Shown in pieces: positions 1-10,500 of a stretch of DNA of 64,000 nucleotides (position 1 is the first letter of the stretch; the number at the start of each line of letters is the position of its first letter). The notes under the pieces were generated by a model. It saw nothing but the letters and a program-made list of their open reading frames with translations. It ran no database searches and was not told the origin of the DNA. This stretch comes from Mantis religiosa (taxonomy: Eukaryota > Arthropoda > Insecta > Mantodea > Mantidae). The translations under genes and the position numbers were made by a program. The DNA lies in NCBI GenBank assembly GCA_030765055.1, contig CM060958.1, positions 3,593,063-3,657,062 on the forward strand, given 5' to 3'.

Positions 1-240
1 TCAGTTCAAATACCTACCAATCATCCTGCCATGTAGCACCGAAACAGACCAGATGAGAGATGTGAAATGATAATGGAGATGAAATGGAGGGACAAGAAAT
101 TTGGGCGACTTGGGTAGGTTGGCCATGTATCTCCCAAATGGGGACCACAGCCATCCCACTCGGTATCACAAAGGCATTTTGACTCCCTTTTCTTTCCCTG
201 TGTCACAATATTAAATCTCATCATATATTATTATGAAGAG
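1..240 (-). repeat. Interspersed repeat fragment
   Basis: Read on the minus strand, this matches the body of a repeat also seen at 36440-36715 and 41535-41925. The shared block includes TCCATTTCATCTCCATTAT followed by a TTTCACATC run. The same body follows a tRNA-like module at 41395-41530, so it is probably SINE body sequence. No coding signal is visible. Confidence 0.5.
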
Positions 241-353
241 ATGGATCATGGAGTAATTGGTGGAATGAGGATGCAGAGGAAACCTACCCCAGTGCCACAG
301 CCCTGGTATCTCAGGTCAAATGCTTCGGCTCCCTCGCTCTGTGACAACTTACT

Positions 354-510
354 TGAATGTCATGCTAGCATGTTGCCATGGAAGCTCAAAGGTTAAGAAC
401 TGGATGTAGACAGGGAGATCCGTGGTTCAAATCCTGGCTATGGCACTGAAGTTTTCAGTCTGACTACCTATTAAAATCTTAGCCTGCATACGATTAGTAT
501 GAAAGAACAA
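354..510 (+). repeat. tRNA-derived SINE module
   Basis: This is a diverged copy of the module in the 60-62 kb array. It has an A-box-like AAGCTCAAAGG, a B box GGTTCAAATCC, then a shared tail (TTTTCAGTCTGACTA and ATCTTAGCCTGCATA). It starts at AATGTCATGC, the 5' edge also used by the copies at 41.4 and 61.1 kb. Confidence 0.7.
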
Positions 511-530
511 TTTATTTCCAGAAGGTTATT

Positions 531-880
531 TTGTTTATCTGCTGGTCATACAAACAGAGCAGAATTACAAGACATCACATAACAACCAGCTGTTTAAAAC
601 ATTTGAATGAAACCCTAAACACCCATTTATTAAAAAGGGTTCAGGGTCCAACTGGATTAACCACATGGGAAACAATATTCATAAAGAAATATGAAAGAAA
701 ATTGTTCAATTTCGACATCACCTTTGAGAAGAACCTAAATTTCAAGTTCATAAAGATATCAACAGATGCCCCTATCGCCTTCAAGGAGTTCACCACATCC
801 ACATTCAATAATTGTGTTCTAGGTAAACACTAGCAATATATGGAGCATTGAGTACTAATTCAACTCAAAATTTACTGTTG
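531..880 (+). mobile_element. Penelope-like element fragment (GIY-YIG C-terminus and 3' end)
   Basis: Translation gives the stretch after the GIY-YIG motif of a PLE (LKRVQGPTGLTTWETIFIKK), nearly identical to 29480-29540. The noncoding tail (TTCTAGGTAAACACTAGCAA, ATTCAACTCAAAATTTACTG) matches the copies at 17.9, 28.7 and 29.7 kb. It is 5' truncated. The hammerhead-like core of its relatives is deleted just before the TTCTAGG block. Confidence 0.8.
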
Positions 881-2789
881 GAATTACATCACACACTCCA
901 TAATACTCTGAAAAAGTTCTGCAAACAACACTTATCAAAATGGTTGTTTGAAACTTCTTTTTCTGACTACAATGTTTTCCCGAAGAAGTTACTTGTGTAC
1001 CTGAAATACTAGCTTTTTCAAATTCTTTAACAAAGTTCTTTTTTTCCTTCACTTTTTCCTACTGCCATAGCTGTTCTAGCCACTACCTTTGCAAAGGAAC
1101 AACTACAATAGATTGCTTTGCTTTTCCTCCATGCAGAACTGGAAAACATTCTGAATAATACTTCTGCTTTGTGAGTTTACAGCCTTTTGAAAATTTCTAT
1201 GTTTGTAAATTACTGGAGACACTGCTGATTGCCCAAGACAAGAAGGCAAGCTGGAGAAATGTGCAATATAATCACCTTTGTTGTCTCCTCTGGGTGTATG
1301 CTCGCGTGGATGGAAGACTTGTTTAAAATACATAAGTGTTGTCACATAGCTCACCTATACATAATACCTATCGCTGCAAAAAAGCAATAGATCTGGCAGC
1401 ATGGGTGACTCATATGCTCTCTCATACTCATTTCCTAGTAAACAGATCTGTTACTGGAGCAGACAAACAGTTCACATTCTCCTCTACCGTTCATACCCCT
1501 CTAACCTTCTTGTCGTGGGCATATAGTATACCGTACTGCGGTAGTCATGTGTCATACCACAGTTAATATGCTTAGTTCCTACCACTGCCACACAAAGCTC
1601 AAGTATTTGTCCCGAGTAGTACATCACATAACAACCAAAACATTTGACTATCACTTAAAGTCTACTGTATTCCCTTGTATCTACAATAAGATGTTTATCT
1701 TGAAGTAGATAGGGCAATAAATAAAAGTATAGTGAGTACAAGAATAGCAACATAACATTCTTTATTTGCATGTTATAATTTACTACATAGCAATTGATAG
1801 ATTCTAAGGATTGGGCGTTAACATGATTTCTGTTTGTGTTTTGGAGTTAGCACGGGCATTATAAGGCAACGAGCATTTTACATGAGATAGAAAATCAGGC
1901 ATTGGAGGAAGTTATGGAAAATTTTGCAGCTTTGGTAGTAGAAGTAATGTTCCTGAAGAAATATACTCAGGACGAGTTTGCTTATATCTGGTGTTGCACT
2001 GGATATTACTTAGCAATCATTTATGAGAATAATTCAAACATACAACATGTACTAATTCTTTTCTGGATTTAGCTGCAGACTCACCCCTCCCAACTCATTT
2101 AATAAAAAAATGATACATCAATAAGTCACATTACTACATAATCCTGTAGCTGGAAAAAATAAAAATGGTTTCTTGCTGGTTAGTGACAGGAATGCTCTCT
2201 GTTGGTTCAAGTTTACATTTAGTGGGAAGTTCTAGTATCTTCTGTTAAATGCTCTAAATTGTCTGCATTAACATTGTTGTCTGTGCTAAATAAAACTTCC
2301 TAATAAGAATATTCAGGGAAAAGCTACTCACATTAATTAAATGTTCTAAGGATAATAAGAAAAATGCTGAAAGCTTGAATAGAATCTTCTAATCTCCTGT
2401 GAAATAAAATGAATGCTTTGTCCACATCAACCGTATAAAGTAGAATAAAAGTAATAAGGTATAAGAGATGAACCAGCCAATGTTCAGAATGAAGTGAGTG
2501 GTATCAATGGTACCACATCAGGAATTGGCAACTCCGCCATGTTTGTAAACAGCTCTGTAGACATCAGGTCACCTGCAACAAGTATGGCAACTCTTAGCAT
2601 CATGTTCTCTCTGGTCCTGACAGTTCCTTCCAAGGTTAAGTGATCACACAATTAGGAGAGCCCTTCCCCCTCATCTAAGTCATGCCAAAAATGTCACTGT
2701 GAGGTGTCATCACCATGCATAATCTAAGCATATCTAATTCTTTGGCTACAGTTTAACTTTTAAAAAAGCTGGTTTCTTTGTTACTAACT
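881..2789. other. No clear gene
   Basis: I see no supported gene or recognisable element in this AT-rich stretch. One short frame at 2469-2638 (plus) could be a lone exon or relic: it has NGT and NSS glycosylation sites, then a hydrophobic run (MATLSIMFSLVLTV), and ends at a possible AAG|GTTAAG donor. That layout is reminiscent of a GPCR N-terminus. No neighbouring exon was found, so I do not call it a gene. Confidence 0.3.
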
Positions 2790-2794
2790 CAGTG

Positions 2795-3232
2795 CCTGAG
2801 TTGTGCTATTTGTACTGGTTGTTGGGCAGCAGAGCCTGGGTAGTCTGGCAATGGTACCCTCTGATTGGCCCATGTCATTTTTGGTTATGACGTTTCTTGT
2901 TCTTGATAACAGGGTGCCAGTTCCTATTGAGTTTTAATGCTTCTTCCTTTCTGTTAAAATTATGTGGCTGCTTATAAATTTCACTGACGTCTTCACACTG
3001 TTGTGTTGTTCTGATGTATACTGAGCCACAAGAACGGGGAATGCAATATACACCGGCTGAAGACAGAGGCTCCTGGGGATCTTTAGCTGAGCATATTAAA
3101 TGGTTCAATTATCTTGTGGGCTTGAAAACAGTTTTAAAACAGGATGACAAACGTTTCATCCACATAGCGGAACCAGACTGTCGGCTTTAGAGGTGCAGAA
3201 TTCAAGGCTGTAGATTCAAACAATTCCACTAC
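2795..3232 (-). mobile_element. Penelope-like element, left arm of an inverted pair
   Basis: This minus-strand copy matches 3233-4270. It contains the GIY-type start (AGVYCIPRSCGSVYIRTT) and the C-terminal NFNRKEEALKLNRNWHPVIK block. Next to the centre it has the region of the RT YVDD motif, but the sequence between the two blocks is missing, so the arm is internally deleted. It is joined head-to-head with the right arm through about 15 bp near 3235. Confidence 0.8.
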
Positions 3233-4270
3233 AGCCTTGAATTCTGCTTCTCTAAAGCTGAAAGTCTGGTTCTGCTATGTGGATGACTTGTCATATGGCC
3301 CCATGGGAAGGAAGCACTTCAAGATTTCCTCTTACACCTCAACAGAATTAATCACCGCATCCAGTTCACCATGGAAACAGAAAAGGACGGACAGCTAGTT
3401 TTTCTGGATGCCCTGGTCAGCAGGAAGGCCGACGGCTCTCTTGGACACACTATCGCAAGCCCACATATATTGACCGCTACCTAAACAAGGATTCAAACCA
3501 TCACCCTAGGCAAAAACGAGCCATCATCAAAACACTGGTAAATCAGGCTTCTCGCATCTGTGAACCACAACTACAAAATGAACTCAGACACATAAAACAG
3601 CCATTACACGCAAATGTTTATTTCATCCGAGAATTTAACAGAGCTTTCCGTTCCACTAGATCTCAGCCCACCATCTGGAAACTTGAGCAACCCAAGAGTA
3701 AAGGCACTGTTTTTCTGCCATATTTTAAGAACATTACTGACCGAATCGAGCGTATATTGCAATGCCACAATGTTAAAACTGTTTTCAAGCCCACAAGACA
3801 ATTGAACAATTTAATACGCTCAACCAAAGATCCCCGGGAGCCTCTGTCTCAGCCGGTGTATATCACATTCCCTGTTCTTGCGGCTCAGTATACATCAGAA
3901 CAACAACGCAATGTCAACACCAGGATTAAAGAACATAAGAGCAACTGCCGTCTGGGCCACACAGAAAAGTCTGCAGTCGCCAAACACGCTATTGAGGCGG
4001 AAGGCGAACATATGATACAATTCCAGGACACAAGCATCCTTTCTACTATGTACATTATGACACGATTACAGTGGGAGGCCATTGAAATTTATAAGCATCC
4101 AGATAATTTTAACAGAAAGGAAAAAGCCTTAAAATTCAATAGAAGCTGGCACCCTGTCATTGAGAACAAGAAACGTCTTAACTAAAAATGACACAGGCCA
4201 ATAAGAGGGTACCATTGCTGGACTACCCAGGCTCCGCCCCCCAATAACCAGTATAAATAGTGCGACTCAG
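3233..4270 (+). mobile_element. Penelope-like element, RT thumb to GIY-YIG, right arm
   Basis: This is the C-terminal half of a PLE protein. It has the RT catalytic box FCYVDD at 3271-3288, then a thumb region (VFLDALVSRKADGSLGHT-like, with a small frame change) and YIDRYLNKDSNHHPRQKRA. A GIY-YIG-type domain follows (PVYITFPVLAAQYTSEQQ, HTEKSAVAKHAIEAEGEH) and the end IYKHPDNFNRKEKALKFN. The longest open stretch is 3757-4185. Frame shifts near 3290-3420 and the 5' truncation make it non-functional. Confidence 0.85.
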
Positions 4271-4579
4271 GCGCTAAATTGTCTAGAAATCATGCAGTTA
4301 TTAAAATATCTTTTGGTTTTGGTATTTTAAAGCCTTCTGTTAAACATCCTGTATATATACTAGGTTTACTTTGATGACAAAGGGGGTCTAGGTGGAATAT
4401 TGGAGAGAGTGTGCCTACACAGTAATGCCGTAACCTGGTTGTCTGTACATGCATGTATCTGTAGACTCGGTTCAAAGAGTGACATCAACAGGGAGAGTGA
4501 ATGGAGCCTCAGCAATGGCCAATCAATTAAATAAGATGTACTACACCATCAAAAAGCAGACAACAGTTAAAGAGAATTG

Positions 4580-7556
4580 TTAAGTACCTGAGAAAGGAGA
4601 CAGTGGCAGTGGTGAAGTGTCGTCCAAGTGCCATGATGACTGCCGAGGAATATCACACTGCTCCCACAAGTACACCATCTTCTGAATACCTTTCTCACTG
4701 ATATGCTTGTCGCTTGGTATTATATCCTCATAATTATCTGAAACAAAACATGTAATACTATTTACAAAGTAATTTGATGAGTTCTTGAACCCTATACAAC
4801 TAGTACAATAAGCCATCAGTTCAATTCGGAGTCAGTTATGCATGAATGGAGGAATTTAGTAACAGTAACATAAAAATTAATCAGAAAAACTATTTGTAGT
4901 TGGTTAATTAACAATTCATCACTTACATTTTTATATTATTGAGGGACTAGTTTCGGAAGCCATAGCTTCCATTTTCAATCTCTCTCCAACTAGCGTCTGT
5001 TATCTGCTCTCCTCTCTCTGGTGGTGGAACTATGAATTTCTTTATCAAATTATCTACTGGTAGGATTTCAAAGTTCATTACTAAGTCCTTACTTTTCCAT
5101 ATGAATATGTTCTCCCATGTCAGTTTATTTTGGTTTATCACTCCTTTTAGTAATTTTAAATTTGGATCAATGTATGATTTTCATTTCAGCAAAAGCATTT
5201 CATTTTTCATTTTTTCATCATACAAAATGAAGAATTAATCAGACTACCTTAAAATGGTCCTATGTTGTGGTGTAGTGGGCTAAGGCAGCATGCCTTGGTC
5301 CCTGGCCACGGAAAGTAGCCTTGGTTCGATCCCACCCATGGGGTGCAGATTTTAAGTTCCAGCTATATGCCCACTCAGCATTGTGAGGAATGTGAGGAGC
5401 TTGAACTAGGTAAGTGGCCCTGGTCAGGAAAACCAACATTCCGCATGCAGAGATGCTGAACACATCTCCTCCCCGTATCAGTTGGATGATCACCTACCTC
5501 TGCCATGCATAAGTGGGCATGAGGCTGGCAGTCGGGTTGGTAGGCCTTAGCCCTCTTAGGGCTCTTGTGCCAAGGTTTATTTATTACTTACCTTAAAATG
5601 ACTGAAAAAAGAAAATCACAAGTAAACCTAAAAACTCAACAGTTTCCTCACTAAAGCCAAAGAAGTCAAAAATTAAAACTTCCTTATTTAAAACAAAACT
5701 TACAAACAAGTATGAACTCTTTAGAACTGTTTGATATTGAACACTATCTACACTTAGCTGTACAAGTTACCTCTTCATGTGTCCTGAAACAAATGACAGT
5801 AAGATATTGACAATGAAAGGCTACATGTTTACAGCTTACCAAATAATGGTGGTACTGGCGCTGGTACAATAGCTCTTTCTACAAAAGATTGTTTAAATAC
5901 TACAAATGTTGATGGAGAAATCCTTCAGAGCTTACAAAATCTTCTAGGTCATAAATAAATTTGAGAAAGTATTATCTAACTAAAGCAGCTATAATATCTG
6001 TAACTTCTGATATAGCATCTAAAACTAAATATTGTAGAATGCTGCAAAATCATAAAACAGTTAATTTAAATAAAGATTAATACTTCAATGCATACCAGCA
6101 CATTGCAGAATACATGGTAATGAAACAGCAGACTTTTTAGCCAAAAATGCTAGTAAAATTACATGTTATCACTATCAAAAGAATTATATCAACATATAAT
6201 AAAAAATTTAAAAATAATATAGTACAAACAAAAGGAAAACAATGGGCTAATTTGTGTAACAGCACTACTAGAATCAATACACTACCAAGAAAATTCCTCT
6301 AGCAACTTTTACAGGTCATTACTGTCAAACATTTACACTACATTTAACATGTACACTTAAAGAAGATATGGTTGGAAACCACTTACTTCGTTGCCCAACC
6401 TTTAGTCAATGTACCAACATAATATCAAAATACTGGAGTGCAAGAGAGCAAATGGCTTCATTGGGTAACTACTTAACATTAAATAACAAATGTTTAACCA
6501 AGTTTTTATCTCTTCATTATTCTATTTACACATACCTTTTCCTAAAAACAGCCCTTTTCTTCTTCTTTACATTCAGTGTCCCAAAACATTTTAAGTAAAA
6601 TCTCAACATAAAATTTGACAATACTTCTCTCATTGCAGATAAAGTAAACTTCAATTTAATTCCAAGGGCTTCAAGTTACAATGAATGCAAATAAAAAGCT
6701 GCCTTACCTTCAACTGCCTTTGGCACTGGATCTAGCGGCTGATTAGGATCGATAAATTTAGCTAACACATCGGCTTCATCATCGCACTGGTATCCGCTGT
6801 CTGGTAACCCTTTCAACTCTGACACGCTGCAGGTACTTTCCTGGATCTTGCAAGCTTCCGGCATTGGCTTTATAATCCTCTTTGCATTAGCAAGTGTATT
6901 TCCCACGTCACACAAAGGCTTCTTGCTCGACTCGGTCTTCATAAAACCTGTAGATTACACATCATTTTTAAATATCTATCTCTTACTTGCTTTCAATTCT
7001 TTTTTACATAAGTAATAAATTATTTTAAAACACATGTGCATATGCCATTTCTAATAGAAGCTCCAAAATTAGGTACAAACCCTTAGCTTTTGGCAAACCA
7101 TCTGGTACTTTGAATTTAGACTGAATCTGCGTCGCAAACTCACGTGCAGTGTTGCCATGAAATATATTATAACTAAAATGTGGATCCTCCATCTTTAAAT
7201 AACTACAGTTGTAGATCGCAGACAAAGAAAATGGTTGATTTCCTTCCAAATGTAACAAATCTCACTTGCACCTTTCTCTTGACAGTTCAAATGTTCACAT
7301 GAAATTGTTCTGGAATTACAAACAACCAATGCTAGCCCTGGATTAAGATGACGTAAAAAATGACAGTGCTTTACCACCAGATAGAGCATCTAGCAATCTC
7401 AATAGGAAAAATATCCACACCAATTTTATCCACTTCCTGTAATTTTATTGCAACAGTAAATCCACCCAATAATATTTGCAAAGACCATTTCGATGCCCAA
7501 GTTTTAATTAAATGCAATGAACTATTTATCACTAAAATAAATAAGTAGTACTCCAT
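4580..7556 (-). CDS. Uncharacterised 233-aa protein, possibly REC114-like
   Basis: Four exons join with matching phase: 7556-7375, 7202-7081, 6947-6708 and 4737-4580 (TAA at 4582-4580). Donors are GTAAAG, GTTTGT and GTAAGG; acceptors are CTGTAG, CTACAG and TTTCAG. They give 233 codons. The first 90 residues look like a compact beta-rich domain (LLGGFTVAI near 29-37, then SIWCYLK and FSYNIFHGNTAREFA), followed by a hydrophilic acidic middle and a short helical end (KGIQKMVYLWEQ). The order of hydrophobic strands, LL-GF and F--F-G---EF resembles the REC114 PH-like domain, a partner of MEI4 in meiotic break formation. This is judgement by eye. The stop follows a possible TCAG|GTACTT donor, so a further C-terminal exon could lie outside the window; the conserved REC114 C-terminal helix was not found. 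The start is the first ATG of the open frame, 39 bp from the SRP72 ATG. An internal Met at 7192 is a weaker alternative. Intron 3 carries PLE, SINE and LINE pieces. Confidence 0.6.
4845..5245 (-). mobile_element. Penelope-like element 3' fragment
   Basis: The minus strand encodes the PLE C-terminus (LTWENIFIWKSKDLVMNFEI, then VDNLIKKFIVPPPERGEQ) and the 3' noncoding end. The usual hammerhead-like site is here a decayed form: TTGAAAA, T, a perfect 6-bp stem GGAAGC/GCTTCC, then GAAAC (4951-4978). The tail TTACTGTTACTAAATTCCTCC recurs at 19375-19400. It lies in intron 3 of the minus-strand gene. Confidence 0.75.
5265..5590 (+). repeat. tRNA-derived SINE
   Basis: The head has an A box TGGTGTAGTGG and a B box GTTCGATCC at proper spacing, followed by about 250 bp of body and a short T/A-rich tail (TTTATTTATTA). 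It is unrelated in sequence to the SINE modules at 41 and 60 kb. It sits in intron 3 of the minus-strand gene. Confidence 0.75.
6080..6500 (+). mobile_element. LINE 3' fragment with RNase H end
   Basis: In broken frames this reads as the end of an RNase H domain (HGNETADFLAKNASK, compare 13915-13950) and then a C-terminal zinc-finger-like tail (TGHYCQTF, GNHLLRCPTFSQC). Both are typical of I-clade LINE ORF2 proteins. It is a heavily mutated remnant inside intron 3 of the minus-strand gene. Confidence 0.55.
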
Positions 7557-7595
7557 AGTACTGCAATTCTGTCATCAGATAGCGCCATAATCAAA
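7557..7595. promoter_or_regulatory. Probable bidirectional promoter between divergent genes
   Basis: Only 39 bp separate the proposed start codons of the minus-strand gene (7556) and SRP72 (7596). The 5' UTRs and initiation sites must therefore overlap or lie inside the other gene's first exon. No TATA box is visible. If the internal Met at 7192 is used instead, the gap widens to about 400 bp. Confidence 0.45.
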
Positions 7596-10500
7596 ATGGC
7601 TGCCACGAAAGAGAGCAATTTAAATACCTTATATGTAGAATTAAATCGCTTCGGACAAAATGGGGAGTATGAAAGAGCGTTGAAAACTGCAAATAAACGT
7701 AAGAGTAAAAAATTATTTTTATAATGAAAAGAAAGCTACTTGTTACATGTTCCATATGTCCAGATGAGGTTATGTTAGTAACGTGTCAGAAGTTCCTTAA
7801 TATTACTTAATTTTAACAGGAAAGACAAATTAAGCAAAGTTTTCAATTATGTGATATATTTTTGCTTCTGTTACTTTATGACAGTCTTGCAGCAGTTTCC
7901 TGAAGAGGAGAAAGCATTCCACTGTAAAATAATATGCCTTATTCAGCTGTCACGATTTAATGATGGTCTCAAAGCCATCGTAAATCAACAAAAGCTATCT
8001 GCGTAAGTATTGAGAGGCACATTCAGCTTATCATTATGATAAATTTGAAGTCATTGTTGTTAAATAACGTTGAAATTGCAGGGATTTGATATTTGAGAAA
8101 GCATATTGCCAATATAGGCTGAATCAACCACAAGATGCCCTGAAAACGCTGAATACCGTGCCTTCACTATCTCACAAGCTCAAGGAGCTTAAGGCTCAAG
8201 TTCTTTACCGCCTTGAGAGGTAGGTAAGAAGTAGTTGACATTGTTATACAGTGTAATGATGTAGTGACATTGAGTAAACAGCTGAACTTGTTGCAGGTAT
8301 GAGGAATGTTTCGATGTGTATCGAGACATCATAAAAAACAGCAATGATGAGTATGAAGACGAGCGGGAAACAAACCTGGCAGCTGTAGTGGCCAACCTGT
8401 GCATTGAAGGATCAGTACGTATCTCATTCTACAGCATGTTTCATATTTCAGTGTAGTTGAGAAAGTTAAATGTTATTCTTTGGGGGGAGTAAGTGATTTT
8501 GGAGTGAGGAAACAGTAAGATTAAAGTAAAACTATTTTACAGGCAAAGTTGTGGCTTAAGTTCCGCACTTTATTCTGAAATAAAACATAGCTTGTGTCCC
8601 TTATAAAGTCTGGAACCATCCCATTCTTTAGAGCATGTTTCTTCTATAGTAAGAGAATTGATTCAGAACTACAAACCTGGTCATCTTCTGCTACTGAGCA
8701 TCTGCAATAGACTACCAACCTAATTGAGAAGTGAAATTCAATGGATTGAAATTGTGATTTCGTTTTATTACTGAGGTTTACTATATAAATCCTATGGACT
8801 CCTATCCTTTCTTGATCAATTTAACTTCCACCAACATAGTTAATATCATATGATGAATGAAATGGGTGAAATGATGCTCAAGTGAGCCCAGGACCCATTG
8901 AACTTAAAGCTACCTGATATTAATCTTTCAGGATAAGGGAAAACCTCCAATGTTAAGAAATATAGGACAATGAATGAAATGATGTTCAAATGAGTACAGG
9001 GTACATTGAGCTTAGAGTTACCAGACATTCATCTTTCAGGATAAGGGAAAACCTCCAACGTTAAGTCATATCGGACGATGAATGAAATGATGTTCAAATG
9101 AGTACAGGCCACATAGAGCCCAGAGTTACCAGACATTCATCTTTCAGGATAAGGGAAAACCACCAACGTTAAGTCATATCAGACAATGAATGAAATGTTC
9201 AAATAAGTACAGGGTACATAGAGCTTACAGTTACCAGATATTCATCTTTCAGGATAAGGGACAACCTCCATCGTTAAGTCATATTGGATGATGAATGAAA
9301 TGATGTTCAAATAGTCATTTGGAATAAACAGGGCTTCCGAGCACAATTTCTGAAAATTGAAGACATACATTTTATTTGCCATGAAGGTATTACATTTACA
9401 TATTTACATTTAAAGTGTTTAGAACTTCTTTTGAGAGAGTCCAAAGTTCTGAAGAAAAAAAATTTATTGAAAGGGTAGTATTGAGTGGGGAGGCATCCTT
9501 GAAAGATAAGTTTTGCTAATGACAGACCTTTTTCTAAATTTGTTTTTATTCAGGCAGTTAGAAAACATACATTTGTGGTTAAATGTTGTTTTGGAATAAA
9601 ATGCTTATATATTGTGTCAATGATGGTGACGTGGTTTGTTTACAGCTCTAGTAGTCTATGAGGGATAGAACATAGATCTTATACTAAGAGCATTATGTAT
9701 GTTGGTGGTGCCCCAGGACACAGCTAATGAAGGGACAGTTTTAGAAATGGTGAAAAGCAATTAGAAATGTGGTTTGGAATTCAGTACTTCTTGGTTTTGT
9801 ATAAGTGCATAGTAAGGAAAGTAAAATTAACATAAAGGCTTCTCCAAAAAGAAAGGTTGTTTAATATTGTAATTTGTTCTTGTAAGTTTTAAGGAATTAT
9901 CATCCAGTTTTAAATCATTGCAAGGCTGAATGTCTGCTGTTACAGAGCCGAGATGTGCCCCAGTTGAGAGAGCACACCTACGAACTGTCATACAACAGTG
10001 CCTGCAAGCTAATTGGTGCAGGGCAGTACTCTGATGCTGAGAGAAAACTGAAAGTTGCTGAGAAGCAATGCAGGGAGTCTTTGGAAGATGATGGCTCAGC
10101 AGAAGATGACATAGAAGATGAACTTGGCATCATCAGGTCCGTGCACAGACCCATAGGCACTTAGCAGTTGGATAGACACTTCATCAGAGAACTAGACGTC
10201 ATCTTTCACTGTTCCATTAGTCTATATGCCAAAACCTGTTCCATAGTCTATATGTTGATTCCAGCTAGTAATGTTTGCTTAAATCCCACTCCTGACACCA
10301 ATATGACTACCCAAACTCAGTTTTCACATTTACCTAATAATTTAGTTCTATTTTCACCCAGATCTCTATCACTTCACTTTGTTCCACGATAGTTGAGTGC
10401 CCTTATATACATCTTCACTTTGTTGACGTTGACATAGCAACATAACAAAACATCCCCATTCATGGCCTTGCTGGTGAGTCAGAACACAAGATGGTCTCTA

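Noticed and set aside
855..1354. Two minus-strand open frames (65 and 83 codons)
   Set aside because: No family motifs, no consistent splice partners, low-complexity AT-rich sequence.
7195..7389. Minus-strand frame with HCHFLRHLNPGLALVV as an extra exon
   Set aside because: It lies in the intron of the phase-consistent model, and its donor phase does not fit the next exon.
9955..10164. A 69-codon independent gene
   Set aside because: It is SRP72 exon 5 read through its donor site.
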